Source: Dehalobacter sp. CP (GTDB lineage: Bacteria > Bacillota_B > Desulfitobacteriia > Desulfitobacteriales > Syntrophobotulaceae). Taken from it: DNA of 15,293 nucleotides. The notes under the pieces were generated by a model. The model was not told the origin of the DNA. It did no database searches and saw only the letters and a program-made list of their open reading frames with translations. The stretch spans positions 1 through 15,293 of the forward strand of contig VMEE01000045.1 in assembly GCA_009910795.1 (NCBI GenBank). Reading direction: 5' to 3'. Below are positions 1 through 7,455 of this stretch, piece by piece; the first letter of the stretch is position 1; each line of letters starts with the position of its first letter. A program made the translations under genes and the position numbers.

Positions 1-1
1 G

Positions 2-448
2 GAATATTCCACGATATTACTCGATTTTCCACAGCTCACCCGGTTTGATTTAGATTATTATGTAAGGAATAAATTGCCTGAGTTATTATCTAAATCAGGA
101 GATCTAAGAGCTGAAATCGAGGCAGAACGAGGCGATGATACTTACTCCGAAGTTCTGAAGCTGAAAGACCGGGCCGCAAGCATTCTGGCCGAGGCCCAGG
201 AAGCCGGAGATCTGAAAACTGCTTTAATGGGCATCCGTGAGGCCAGGGGATGCCTAGAGCTGATGTTCAAGGCAGAAGGCAGGATTCAAGAACAAAGCAT
301 CAACGTCAATCTGCAGCAGGTGAACATCTACCAGAGCCCGGAGTGGTCGAAGGTGGGAAGCATATTGGCTCGTGTTCTTGCAGGCTATCCTGAGTTGAGG
401 TCACAGGTTGCCGGAGAGCTGGCGTCCCTAGCCAGGGGAGCGAAATGA
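2..448 (+). CDS. Terminase small subunit-like protein, 5' end cut by window edge
   Basis: The reading frame is open from base 2, so the gene begins outside the window; the TTG at 74 is probably not the start. Codons before it read like the end of a helix-turn-helix (DLDYYVRNKLPELL) and line up with ALKRHFDNHVPKTL in the complete homologue at 8803-9282. The middle is a charged helical region. The C-terminus (VNIYQSPEWSKVGSILARVL, then YPELR) matches the homologue's INNPQWVELRTLIIGAL and YPEAR. Small subunits of tailed-virus terminases recognise viral DNA through a helix-turn-helix and oligomerise through helical regions. The stop overlaps the next start as ATGA at 445-448, and the next gene is the terminase ATPase, which supports the role. 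Alternative: another small DNA-binding protein tied to the terminase. Confidence 0.65.
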   Translation, partial: EYSTILLDFPQLTRFDLDYYVRNKLPELLSKSGDLRAEIEAERGDDTYSEVLKLKDRAASILAEAQEAGDLKTALMGIREARGCLELMFKAEGRIQEQSINVNLQQVNIYQSPEWSKVGSILARVLAGYPELRSQVAGELASLARGAK

Positions 449-1230
449 GCCTACAAGACGTTGTGTACAAACTCGATCCAGTCTTGTGGGTGCACGACCT
501 AAATCTCCTCCCATATGACAAGGACGGTAACCCTGGCCGATTAGATCCTTGGCAGCAAGCCTTATTGAGAGATCGAGAACATGGCTACATCATTTTGAAC
601 ATCCATAGGCAAGCCGGAAAGAGCCAGCTAGCCTCTATAATGGGCGTTCATCAGGCCACATTCTTCCCTCCTGCGCTAGTGTTGCTCTTGAGTCCGACGC
701 TCCGTCAGTCTGGAGAGCTGCAACGTAAATGTCTGCGGCTCTATAACCTGATCGACCCTGATCACAATGGCTTGCAGGAGGACACAAAACTATCAATTCA
801 ATTGACCAACGGTTCCAGGATCATCGCTCTCCCTGGTCACGAGGACAATATCAGAGGATACAGTGCTCCGGATCTGATCATCGAAGATGAGAGCAGTCGC
901 GTATCTGACGATCTTTATACAGCAATTCGGCCCATGCTGGCAACGAACCCCCGCGGCAGACTCGTTTCGCTCAGTACGCCCAACGGGAAGGTTGGACATT
1001 TTTATAGGATATGGACTGAAGGCGGCGCCGAGTGGCTGAAGATCAAGCGCACTGCCGATCAATGCCCGCGGATCTCTCCGGAGTTCCTGCAGAACGAACG
1101 TTTGAACATGACGGAATCGATGTTTCTCCAAGAATATTACGGAGAATTTCAGGAGGCAGAAGGCGCGGTTTTCTCTTCTGATCTGTTCAAGAGCCTGGCC
1201 AATCCTTCTGTGAGTGCATTAAAATTATGA
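445..1230 (+). CDS. Terminase large subunit, ATPase part only (locus 1)
   Basis: Packaging motor ATPase of 261 aa; full TerL proteins are usually 400-600 aa with ATPase and nuclease in one chain. Visible motifs: adenine-binding DPWQ (34-37), Walker A RQAGKS (55-60), Walker B LIIEDE (144-149) with the catalytic glutamate, and the coupling motif STP (177-179). The chain ends shortly after an EGAVF segment, where TerL normally passes into its nuclease domain. Start ATG 445 overlaps the stop of the small subunit (ATGA). The nuclease is a separate gene 12 nt downstream with its own ribosome binding site. The same split occurs in the second locus (8055-8819), so it is unlikely to be a sequencing error. 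Expected to work with the downstream nuclease to cut and translocate DNA into a procapsid. Confidence 0.85.
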   Translation: MSLQDVVYKLDPVLWVHDLNLLPYDKDGNPGRLDPWQQALLRDREHGYIILNIHRQAGKSQLASIMGVHQATFFPPALVLLLSPTLRQSGELQRKCLRLYNLIDPDHNGLQEDTKLSIQLTNGSRIIALPGHEDNIRGYSAPDLIIEDESSRVSDDLYTAIRPMLATNPRGRLVSLSTPNGKVGHFYRIWTEGGAEWLKIKRTADQCPRISPEFLQNERLNMTESMFLQEYYGEFQEAEGAVFSSDLFKSLANPSVSALKL

Positions 1231-1236
1231 GGTGAT
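1229..1236 (+). promoter_or_regulatory. Ribosome binding site of the locus 1 nuclease
   Basis: GAGGTGAT lies 6 nt before ATG 1243 and overlaps the ATPase stop codon. A strong site exactly at the split argues that the nuclease is translated as its own protein and not as a frameshift product. Confidence 0.7.
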
Positions 1237-1242
1237 GATTAA

Positions 1243-1935
1243 ATGGAAATGGTAATACCGGAAGTAAAGAGATTCCTGTTAGGCTGCGATCTGGCCAAGT
1301 CCCTGGACTATACCAGTTTTGCAGTTATCGAGATGGTTTACGAGACGTCGATCAAGGGCTTTGCTTACCACCTGAGGGCATTGGACCGTATCCGGGGTGT
1401 GGACTACCCGGCAATCACGGAGCTCATCTTGGCCACTATCCAGAGGCTGCAGCAGGAGCCGGGCACAACTGACGGGCCGCATATCTGCATGGATGCATCC
1501 GGCCTAGGCGCACCGATCAGGGATTACCTCCTTCGGGCCGGCACAGTCAACTGCCTAACACAGATTTATCCGGTTGTGTTTACGTCCGGGGAATCTGCTC
1601 GATTTGATCAAGTGACCCGCAATTACAATATCAGCAAGAGCCTGATCATTTCCAACTTCCTGAGCTTGATGCAGCGCAAGCGATTCGATTACAGCCCCGG
1701 CCTACAGGCATTGCCGCTGCTGCAGCAGGAGATAGCCTCGTTCAAGTACCACTTGACGCCTTCGGGTCATACCGGCTTTGACGCTGAAACCGGCGCTCAT
1801 GACGATCTCATCTGCGCAGTATGCATTCCATTGATCATTGGCGAATGGCAGTTCGAAGTACCCCCGGAGTATGAACGCGATTCGGAAATACGTTTTGAAC
1901 CCCCCGACATGGGCGTCTACACTGGGCCGTATTGA
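1243..1935 (+). CDS. Terminase large subunit, nuclease part only (locus 1)
   Basis: RNase H-fold terminase nuclease of 230 aa as a stand-alone gene. The three acidic positions of the fold are visible: D16 in CDLAKSLDYT, D84 in CMDASGLG, and D187/D188 in AHDDLI. The two-metal nuclease cuts concatemeric viral DNA at the start and end of packaging. The fold and motif spacing match the nucleases at 6752-7396 and 7456-8058, but the sequence is far more diverged from them than they are from each other; for example, VDQTGVGAP is replaced by MDASGLGAP. The C-terminus is rich in acidic residues and prolines. It is downstream of the ATPase and upstream of a truncated frame, so the module breaks off here. 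Confidence 0.8.
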   Translation: MEMVIPEVKRFLLGCDLAKSLDYTSFAVIEMVYETSIKGFAYHLRALDRIRGVDYPAITELILATIQRLQQEPGTTDGPHICMDASGLGAPIRDYLLRAGTVNCLTQIYPVVFTSGESARFDQVTRNYNISKSLIISNFLSLMQRKRFDYSPGLQALPLLQQEIASFKYHLTPSGHTGFDAETGAHDDLICAVCIPLIIGEWQFEVPPEYERDSEIRFEPPDMGVYTGPY

Positions 1936-1961
1936 AAATTCTGGATTATGAGGTGAAATGA

Positions 1962-2024
1962 ATGGAAATTGCGGACATTAAAAAGGATGTCCAGGCGGAT
2001 AGAGCCAGGATCTTTGTACTGTAA
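1962..2024 (+). pseudogene. 20-codon stub after terminase, possible broken portal start
   Basis: An ATG preceded by GAGGTGAA (1950-1957) begins a 20-codon frame that stops with TAA at 2022. It has a normal ribosome binding site and the same spacing style as the genes before it, then ends almost at once. In tailed viruses the gene after TerL is usually the portal protein, so this may be the 5' end of a gene removed by deletion or rearrangement. The peptide is too short to identify. Confidence 0.35.
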
Positions 2025-2382
2025 AGCTGAGACGAAAAGCTGCGTTAGCTGGATCGGGCCGAATGGAGAAATGAAGATCTAGGATCCCAAGCGGCTTGAT
2101 AAGCACGGCGGACGGGCACATAGCCAAGCCCTGAGGCGATGTCCTCAGGATCGAGTGTGAAATGGTAGTGTCACATTGTCCAGTGGAGATGCTATTGATG
2201 TGGCACTACAAAACTATGGATGTCTGCTGGCCGGAAAACACACAAGCCACTCATGGCCGGGATGGGAGGATGATCGCGGCCCAGCTGGGCGCGAAGGTCC
2301 TTTCCAGGAGGCCGGCCATATCTACCCGGTCCTTTGGTATGTGCGACTTATAAGAGTTCATCTTCCTTTGACATCTACTTAA
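2025..2382 (+). pseudogene. Possible decayed reading frame with in-frame stops
   Basis: The frame continuing to the TGA/TAA near 2380 reads through about 115 codons interrupted by TAG at 2080-2082 and TGA at 2158-2160. The stretch after 2160 (containing LSSGDAIDVALQNYG) is protein-like but not recognised. No ribosome binding site or promoter is evident. It could be the ruined remainder of the gene that followed the terminase, or chance open sequence. Support is weak. Confidence 0.25.
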
Positions 2383-2693
2383 CAGGCCCTATTTTCGCTT
2401 CTGCCTATCGGACTATTCCATTACTTTTGGAATGATATATCAACAATTACACGCTGTCGATTACCGGTATCGACAAGAATCAAAATTACGCCAAAGAATC
2501 CGGAGCGCAAAGGCAGGGCTTGCGAGGTCGAAAGCATGTTTATAAAAATATCATGGGCTCGTATACTAGCTGGATTGGTTGTTCATTTAAGTACGTGCAA
2601 CTGGAAGATAACCGCCCCAATGCGGCCTCATTATTCCCATTTCCTGTGTAACCGATTGGCCATTTTCTTGGTAATCTGGTTACATAAAAAGAA
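2383..2693. other. Intergenic stretch with two short dyads, no gene seen
   Basis: No convincing coding sequence, tRNA or other RNA gene is visible. Two inverted repeats with 7-nt loops lie 40 bp apart: ATTCCA/TGGAAT at 2415-2433 and TGTCGAT/ATCGACA at 2455-2475. An open frame on the opposite strand across 2540-2845 lacks homology signs and overlaps the promoter and start of the next gene, so it is not called. Confidence 0.4.
2455..2475. repeat. Inverted repeat with 7-bp arms
   Basis: Arms TGTCGAT (2455-2461) and ATCGACA (2469-2475) are perfect complements around the 7-nt centre TACCGGT. It sits in the gene-poor stretch between the broken terminase module and the ribbon-helix-helix gene. It could be a protein-binding dyad or a recombination site; there is no T-tract, so a terminator is less likely. 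Confidence 0.35.
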
Positions 2694-2724
2694 GTGAGGT
2701 CCGAGAAAGAACTTGAGGGGAGAG

Positions 2725-2734
2725 TATATATAAT
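2725..2734 (+). promoter_or_regulatory. Archaeal TATA box of the ribbon-helix-helix gene
   Basis: TATATATAAT is centred about 28 nt before ATG 2757. This is the distance expected between an archaeal TATA box and a transcription start at or next to the start codon, so the mRNA is probably leaderless. No Shine-Dalgarno sequence precedes the ATG, in agreement. Confidence 0.7.
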
Positions 2735-2742
2735 ATTGCCGT

Positions 2743-2755
2743 GTGTATTATACAC
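2743..2755. promoter_or_regulatory. Palindromic operator candidate at the transcription start
   Basis: GTGTATTATACAC is a perfect 6+1+6 inverted repeat placed between the TATA box and the start codon. A protein bound here would block the polymerase. The gene it precedes encodes a ribbon-helix-helix DNA-binding protein, so autorepression is the natural inference. Confidence 0.55.
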
Positions 2756-2756
2756 T

Positions 2757-3278
2757 ATGATAACAACTAACTCACAACTAAAGAATACAAATGTAACAAT
2801 AGATAAAGACCTATTAGCTTGGATTGATGAGAATATCAAAGCCAAAAGATTTGCCAGCAGATCCCATGCGGTGAATTATGCTCTTTTCAGGACAAAATCA
2901 GAGTCTGAAGGCGCACGAAAATTTCGAAGCATCATTACTAAATCCGTCGGCTCAACTGAAGTGGAACTGCAAACGGAACCTGCTAAGGGGGATGTCCAGA
3001 TTCAATCCATAACAGTTACAAATTTCGATAGCCGAACAGAAAAGATAAGCATCGGTATACTAATTCCAAATGATGGCAATCCGGAAAGGCATCACTTTGG
3101 CGAACCTTGGACTGATGTAAAACCTAATATCCCGAGTTTTTCGGACAAGATATTCTACCTGGAGAAAGGCGAGATGGTATATGCTAAATTTGAGCTCATA
3201 AATATGAACCCCAAAACCGATTTCTCGAAGTTGGAGCTGAATGTAAATGGGATATATTTAGAAAATTCCGATAACTAG
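2757..3278 (+). CDS. Ribbon-helix-helix regulator with unknown C-terminal domain
   Basis: 173 aa from ATG 2757. I prefer this start to an upstream in-frame one because the TATA box fits leaderless initiation here and the upstream frame overlaps the promoter. Residues about 8-45 (NTNVTIDKDLLAWIDENI, then RFASRSHAVNYALF) have the strand-helix-helix pattern of CopG/Arc-type DNA-binding domains, including the turn before RSHAVNYAL. Residues about 75-173 look beta-rich (QSITVTNFDSRTEKISIGIL, KIFYLEKGEMVYAKFELIN) and match nothing I recognise; a ligand-sensing or dimerising domain is possible. It is a single gene with its own promoter and palindrome, so it probably regulates itself. It is not part of either terminase operon. 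Confidence 0.7.
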   Translation: MITTNSQLKNTNVTIDKDLLAWIDENIKAKRFASRSHAVNYALFRTKSESEGARKFRSIITKSVGSTEVELQTEPAKGDVQIQSITVTNFDSRTEKISIGILIPNDGNPERHHFGEPWTDVKPNIPSFSDKIFYLEKGEMVYAKFELINMNPKTDFSKLELNVNGIYLENSDN

Positions 3279-3285
3279 TACAGCC

Positions 3286-3308
3286 GGGCTTAAATAAGCC
3301 CAATTTTA
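3286..3308. terminator. Terminator-like hairpin between convergent genes
   Basis: GGGCTTA (3286-3292) and TAAGCCC (3295-3301) pair around two bases and are followed by AATTTTA. It lies just after the stop of the ribbon-helix-helix gene and at the 3' end of the opposite-strand transposase remnant. It could serve both as a terminator or be the end sequence of the insertion element. Confidence 0.4.
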
Positions 3309-3673
3309 GATAGTAAGTGCCTTCCCTCGATATGTCCATTTGAACGGCTTTGCCATTGTCTTGTTGAAGTACTCGACAAACGCCAGAACCTTGGCGTTCA
3401 GATCATTGATAGAAGCAAAGCTGGCCCGCCTGAGCAGCTTCCTGACTAAAATGCTAAACCATATTTCGACCTGGTTCATCCAAGAAGCGTGTATCGGCGT
3501 GTAGTGAAAGACAATTGAGTGAGATGGATCGGCCAAGAATGATTCGCGGTCGCTTGCCGTCTTCCATCCGCGCCTACAATCGGGTTGCTCTTACCGGCAA
3601 TCTGAGCATATCTAAGCGGGCGAAGTAGGGGCAGATGTACCGCCTCACACCATTTAGGTTTATTTTCTTCCAC
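3306..3673 (-). pseudogene. IS630-family transposase remnant
   Basis: The intact part (3306 to about 3580) carries the C-terminal DDE domain typical of IS630 transposases: FLADPSHSIVFHYTPIHASW, then NQVEIWFSIL, which contains the third catalytic acidic residue, and YFNKTMAKPFKWTYRGK at the end. The correct frame extends upstream of the TTG at 3536 (GWKTASDRESFLADPSH) but meets a TAA near 3593. Further upstream, plausible sequence (QIAGKSNP) lies in another frame. The N-terminal DNA-binding region and the first catalytic aspartates are absent. A full IS630 transposase is about 330-360 aa, so this is an inactive 3' fragment. It marks past transposition in the stretch between the two terminase modules. 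Confidence 0.8.
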
Positions 3674-3718
3674 AAAATGATAGGCTTGTAATTGCTACGG
3701 CATGGCGTAAAGTGAGGT

Positions 3719-3727
3719 CTTAAATAG
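3719..3727 (+). promoter_or_regulatory. Possible TATA box of the exported-protein gene
   Basis: CTTAAATAG is centred about 25 nt before position 3748, which would give an mRNA with a short leader that includes the AGGAGGG at 3751-3757. The match to a TATA box is moderate. Confidence 0.35.
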
Positions 3728-3761
3728 CCACTTGCAATAGTTGTTAACAGAGGAGGGAATG

Positions 3762-4280
3762 ATGAAGAAATTAATCGTTTTAGCCTTTGCTGCGATGATG
3801 GTCTTCCTCGTCTGGGGCGTAGGGGCTATTGTGATGGGGCCATATAATTTAACCGTAGATCTGCCGGGGTTCAATGCAATAAGCTCAGTGGGTCCTATAG
3901 AAGGCTCCGACGGAGTAGATCACGTCTCATATATGGCAGGTATCGCAGAAGGCAATAATAAAACGCCTAGTAATGACGCGCACAGGTTAATAATTGATGT
4001 CACAAAATTTAGCCTTCCAATTGACATTGATGATAAAACGCTTTTAACGGAAGCGTATGATGCAACGGTTAAAGGTGTCTATCCTGGCGTGACGTGGGAT
4101 GTAAAAGACCAGGTAATGGTTGATGGTCATTTGGCTGCGCATAGCCAGAATCTAAAAAATAATATCCACTTTATTTGCTATTTTGAAAATAGCAATTTAA
4201 AAGTTACACTCGGAGCAAGGAATTTGACTTCAGAAGAGTTTACGAACGTTCTGAGGACTTTTCACTTTCAAAATGTCTAA
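3762..4280 (+). CDS. Small exported protein of unknown function
   Basis: 172 aa from ATG 3762. AGGAGGG (3751-3757) is a strong ribosome binding site 4-5 nt before this ATG; the ATG at 3759 is also possible, and an upstream TTG at 3741 is less likely because it would place the site inside the gene. The N-terminus MKKLIVLAFAAMMVFLVWGV has two lysines followed by a hydrophobic stretch, typical of a secretion signal or membrane anchor of about 23 residues. The mature part is soluble-looking with alternating hydrophobic strands (HRLIIDVTKFSLPIDIDD, HFICYFENSNLKVTLGARN) and two NXT/NXS-type sites. I do not recognise the family. It is a single gene, probably host cargo and not a virus structural gene. 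Confidence 0.6.
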   Translation: MKKLIVLAFAAMMVFLVWGVGAIVMGPYNLTVDLPGFNAISSVGPIEGSDGVDHVSYMAGIAEGNNKTPSNDAHRLIIDVTKFSLPIDIDDKTLLTEAYDATVKGVYPGVTWDVKDQVMVDGHLAAHSQNLKNNIHFICYFENSNLKVTLGARNLTSEEFTNVLRTFHFQNV

Positions 4281-4293
4281 ACGCTTTCATCAA

Positions 4294-4299
4294 TTTTTT
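4294..4299 (+). terminator. T-tract after the exported-protein gene
   Basis: Six consecutive T residues 14 nt after the stop. T-rich tracts act as intrinsic terminators in many archaea. The gene is convergent with the topoisomerase gene ending at 4396. Confidence 0.3.
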
Positions 4300-4395
4300 A
4301 CTCTGGATATAATAATGGCGCGATCTATTTTGTCTCCTCTTGCAAGGGGCATCTCCATCTCGGGATGGATTGCAACGGCTCAAAAAGAGTTTAGA

Positions 4396-6627
4396 TCAAT
4401 CGGTTATCCTTCTCTCGACCAAATCATATGCCGCCCTATGGACAGGATCTCGCCAGGATTGATCAGGCTTCGTTGTCAGATCTTTAGTCACATCATCGAT
4501 CAATTCTTTCGCTTTACTATCAAGAACGGACTTGAGCTGCTCGAATGCTCGTTCTATTTGGCCTTCGGCATCATTCTCCCTTAATATCCTCTCTTTGATG
4601 TCCTGTGCCAGCTTCTCCCGTGCGGTTTCATGCAGCTCTTTGTCTAAAGTCTCCTCTGGCGGGATCAACTTACCCCGGCCGAACTCTTCCATCTTATCGT
4701 CAAGCCATTGCAGGAATTGGGGGGTGGTCATGGTGTTTAGTTCAATGCGGTGGGTCTGCAACCACTCACCACATTCTGGAGATACATAATTAGCCACGGG
4801 ACGCGGGTCCTTTGGCTTTTCAACATCTTCTGGTTCAAGCCCCATGTCTAGGCCTTCTTCGAGCTCCAAGCCTAGATTTATCACTTTGACTTTCCGCGCG
4901 GGTCTGGCTTTAGTAGCGTCCTGTAATGATTGATAAATCGTTGTGCCATAGGCATCGGCATCATGAATGCAGTAAAACGTGATTTCCTCTTTACCGTCTC
5001 CGAGACCGTCTATCAAGTCCCTGGTTGCTCTCGTGGGCTGTCCCTTTGAAGTCAGTAGAGCGCAGTCGTGTATTTCCGGCCACTTTTCATCCTGCAAAAT
5101 CTGGAAGAATCCTTCCTTTTCGATAAATAGAACCTTGTTGAATGTCCAATCGGGCGGCTCGTAAACCTCGACCATTCGCGTTCCTAATGATATCGTGTCG
5201 TGCTTGTGAGGATGATAGATAATGCCGCGATCGTCTCGATACATCCAAGGCAGGTCTCGACCTAGTCCGAATTCATAGTCGGTGATTATTTTCGTGAAAT
5301 TGCCATATGTCAGCTCTCCGCCGCCATCTCGTTTCACTATCTCTCGTTCGGTATAATAGAGCTGTCGTAGATTGTACCTATGAAGCCCGCTGCCACTTGT
5401 TTTATCGATTGCCTCTTCTAGATTGTTTAGGACAATGTACTTTTGACTTTGAACCGGGCCATTTGAGGCATTTCGTTTTGCAATCCGGATCGACTTGCGG
5501 ATAGCCTCACCAATCCCATCCAGCAAATAACTAAGGTCTGGAGATTTACCGTCTGTTGTAATGGGCATGTAGGGTGTAATAATGCTCAAACACACGTGAG
5601 GCGGACGCCTCCCCACATCAAAACCATTTTTTAGGCCGCAGCCAAATACGGCTAACCTCGTTTTATCATGGTATGCTCGAACCTCACCGGTTATTGGCGT
5701 TCTGTTGACAAGGACGGAAATGTCTGCAGTCTTCTCAAACTTAGTCCATGCCTCTATTACATAGGGAATCTCTGCGACTTCGTGGTTAGATTCGAGCTTG
5801 AAGGTTCCCTCTTTTTTGGCGTAATGACCTGAAATATCAAGATATCCATTTTCATCGCGGCTACATCCTAGACGATGTGGTTTGACGGGGATGCTCTCGT
5901 TTTGCATTCTATCTAATAGAATTTTGGCATCATCTAGGGTAACATCCGTAGCTTGTTTTGCTTTGAAGCCCGATGTTATAGCGCCTGTCTTGGAGGCGCA
6001 GCTTTCAAACTGACTAATTAGGTCGCTAACCGTTGTATTCTTTGCAGCTAGGCACAGCTCATGAAGATCCGTTGAGGTGTACCAATGAGGTGAGGTTTTG
6101 CCTTTGTAACTCTGTCCATGCGAGAAAATTATGGCCCATTCCGCCCACTGTAAATCAATGGGGCCGGCGTCGGGTCCGAGCTGAACTTCAACCCGCGTGC
6201 CTTTTGCATCCCATGCACCAATGACCTCGACCGAAGTCGTACCATCTGCACAAGGCACTAGGTTCATGGCCTGCCCTCCGGTATATACTCGGAGCTTTCC
6301 CCCTGTAGCCAGCACCGCTCCGGCAACTACCCTCAAACCATTGCCTAATGCTCCTCTTTTTGGTAACCTCAAGAGTTTAGTTGATCTTAAAGGCCTCTTG
6401 ATTGAGAATAAATCTGGCACTTGTGAAGGCTCCAATCCAGGGCCGTTGTCATGAACAAAAACCCCATCACCATCGAGCAAGCCCACTTTACAGGCTGTAC
6501 TATCATCTAGAGCGTTGTCCGCCAGCTCTTTGGCTATTAGAGCTGCGATTTTTTCCCGTGGGACTCCCGCCTTATGACTCAAGCCATCGATAGTACGGAA
6601 AAGTTCCCAATCCTGCCGCTCAAACAT
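4396..6627 (-). CDS. Fused B+A type IIB topoisomerase, Topo VIII-like
   Basis: 743 aa, joining both Topo VI-type subunits in one chain. The N-terminal GHKL ATPase has KELADNALDD (E34, N38), DNGPG (60-64), GALGNGL (92-98) and GT (143-144). A transducer-like part follows, with VLVNRTP (306-311). From about 410 comes the Topo VIA/Spo11-like half: a winged-helix segment LRQLYYTE with the likely catalytic tyrosine Y425, then the Toprim fold with FIEKEG (E503), GQPTRATRDLI and HDADAYG (D556, D558). The C-terminal 150 residues include IELNTMTTPQFLQWL and a long charged helix. All active-site residues look intact. Expected activity is ATP-dependent double-strand cleavage and passage or decatenation. 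GGAGG at 6632-6636 precedes the ATG. It is the last gene of the minus-strand block, 124 bp after the second nuclease, and may have its own promoter. Confidence 0.85.
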   Translation of the reverse strand: MFERQDWELFRTIDGLSHKAGVPREKIAALIAKELADNALDDSTACKVGLLDGDGVFVHDNGPGLEPSQVPDLFSIKRPLRSTKLLRLPKRGALGNGLRVVAGAVLATGGKLRVYTGGQAMNLVPCADGTTSVEVIGAWDAKGTRVEVQLGPDAGPIDLQWAEWAIIFSHGQSYKGKTSPHWYTSTDLHELCLAAKNTTVSDLISQFESCASKTGAITSGFKAKQATDVTLDDAKILLDRMQNESIPVKPHRLGCSRDENGYLDISGHYAKKEGTFKLESNHEVAEIPYVIEAWTKFEKTADISVLVNRTPITGEVRAYHDKTRLAVFGCGLKNGFDVGRRPPHVCLSIITPYMPITTDGKSPDLSYLLDGIGEAIRKSIRIAKRNASNGPVQSQKYIVLNNLEEAIDKTSGSGLHRYNLRQLYYTEREIVKRDGGGELTYGNFTKIITDYEFGLGRDLPWMYRDDRGIIYHPHKHDTISLGTRMVEVYEPPDWTFNKVLFIEKEGFFQILQDEKWPEIHDCALLTSKGQPTRATRDLIDGLGDGKEEITFYCIHDADAYGTTIYQSLQDATKARPARKVKVINLGLELEEGLDMGLEPEDVEKPKDPRPVANYVSPECGEWLQTHRIELNTMTTPQFLQWLDDKMEEFGRGKLIPPEETLDKELHETAREKLAQDIKERILRENDAEGQIERAFEQLKSVLDSKAKELIDDVTKDLTTKPDQSWRDPVHRAAYDLVERRITD

Positions 6628-6637
6628 TTGCCCTCCA

Positions 6638-6651
6638 GTAAGCGTGCTTAC
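6638..6651. promoter_or_regulatory. Dyad just upstream of the topoisomerase ribosome binding site
   Basis: GTAAGC and GCTTAC form perfect 6-bp arms around GT, ending one base before the Shine-Dalgarno sequence. It could be an operator or an mRNA hairpin that affects initiation. A TATA-like CTATACATAG (about 6685-6694) lies upstream on the minus strand, so the topoisomerase gene may be transcribed separately. Neither element is strong. Confidence 0.35.
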
Positions 6652-6751
6652 ACATGCTACAAAAACATCGAATTCTAGAAATCGCTATGTATAGGCGCAC
6701 GTTCTATTACCTCAATATCTTAAATTGCCCTTCATCATTGCCCGCTCCATA

Positions 6752-7396
6752 CTAATTGGGGTAATCACAATTTCCGACATATCGAGGCCCGCCGCCTACC
6801 GAAATTTGCGCCGGTTGGGTAAACCGTGGGATCGGTTTTGGCCTTGATCGCTCTCCATACCAGGCCGCCATTGCCACAGACAACACCAGATCGTCATGAT
6901 CGGCCTCTCTCCACGCGCTGTAAGAATCGTGAGACGTGACCGGATCGATCTTGCATTTGAAGTTAAGCATCTCCTGGCTTAGAACCGGGCCTAATGGTAA
7001 ACGGCTAGCTACCTTGAGCCTGTCTGTCTGAAGAAGTACTTGGAGTACTCCCACAAGGGACCGCTTCGGTACACGCCATGTAGAGCCTTCGTTGCTGGTT
7101 TTGTCTCCTCCATGGATGAAGATGCCTATCGGCTTCAATCCCGCTTTTTGGAACATGTCCACAACCGGCGCGCCCACTCCGGTCTGATCGACCACAAGCG
7201 CCGCGTTGCCATCCAGGGCCGGAGAATGCATCATCGATGAAACTTTGTCCACAATCTGAGGATAAGGCTCTCCTCGGGTCCGTTCCAGGTGCCGCACGTG
7301 GTACGTGTACTCCTTGCCTGGCAGTCTCTCCAGGATGGACAGCGCCGTATAATCGCTTGCCTGTCCCAGGTCTAGACCTACAACAAATTTTACCAT
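6752..7396 (-). CDS. Terminase nuclease, second tandem copy
   Basis: 214 aa RNase H-fold nuclease, an obvious paralogue of the gene at 7456-8058 (most positions identical, for example ALVVDQTGVGAPVVD and HDDLVLSVAMAAW). Catalytic acids are intact: D9 in GLDLGQASDYT, D70 in VVDQTG, and D168/D169. Its start ATG 7396 has GGAG five bases before it. That ribosome binding site lies within a remnant of an ATPase C-terminus (7390-7455). The C-terminus differs from copy 1 (about 35 extra residues, rich in proline and glycine). Having two intact nucleases after one ATPase raises the possibility that both are made, or that one has become a separate nuclease. Confidence 0.8.
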   Translation of the reverse strand: MVKFVVGLDLGQASDYTALSILERLPGKEYTYHVRHLERTRGEPYPQIVDKVSSMMHSPALDGNAALVVDQTGVGAPVVDMFQKAGLKPIGIFIHGGDKTSNEGSTWRVPKRSLVGVLQVLLQTDRLKVASRLPLGPVLSQEMLNFKCKIDPVTSHDSYSAWREADHDDLVLSVAMAAWYGERSRPKPIPRFTQPAQISVGGGPRYVGNCDYPN

Positions 7397-7455
7397 AATG
7401 GCTCCACTTCCTCCGACATCGCCGCCGCTACCTGCTCAAGGTCTAGGATAGCCCC
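7390..7455 (-). pseudogene. Remnant of a second terminase ATPase C-terminus
   Basis: Immediately after the nuclease 1 stop, 21 codons end at TAA 7390 and include EQVAAAMSEEVEPL. The intact ATPase ends with DQIAAAISDEVEPL at the same point relative to its nuclease. Nearly every position in the 21-residue stretch is identical or conservative. The remnant overlaps the start of nuclease 2, just as an ATPase end would. This shows that nuclease 2 once had its own ATPase gene, the rest of which has been deleted. Confidence 0.75.

Noticed and set aside
2080..2082. In-frame TAG read as pyrrolysine in a methanogen gene
   Set aside because: A TGA follows in the same frame at 2158, and the frame has no start signals or recognisable protein, so decay explains it better.
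2540..2845. Minus-strand open frame of 101 codons
   Set aside because: It crosses the TATA box, palindrome and first codons of the ribbon-helix-helix gene and shows no protein-like motif.
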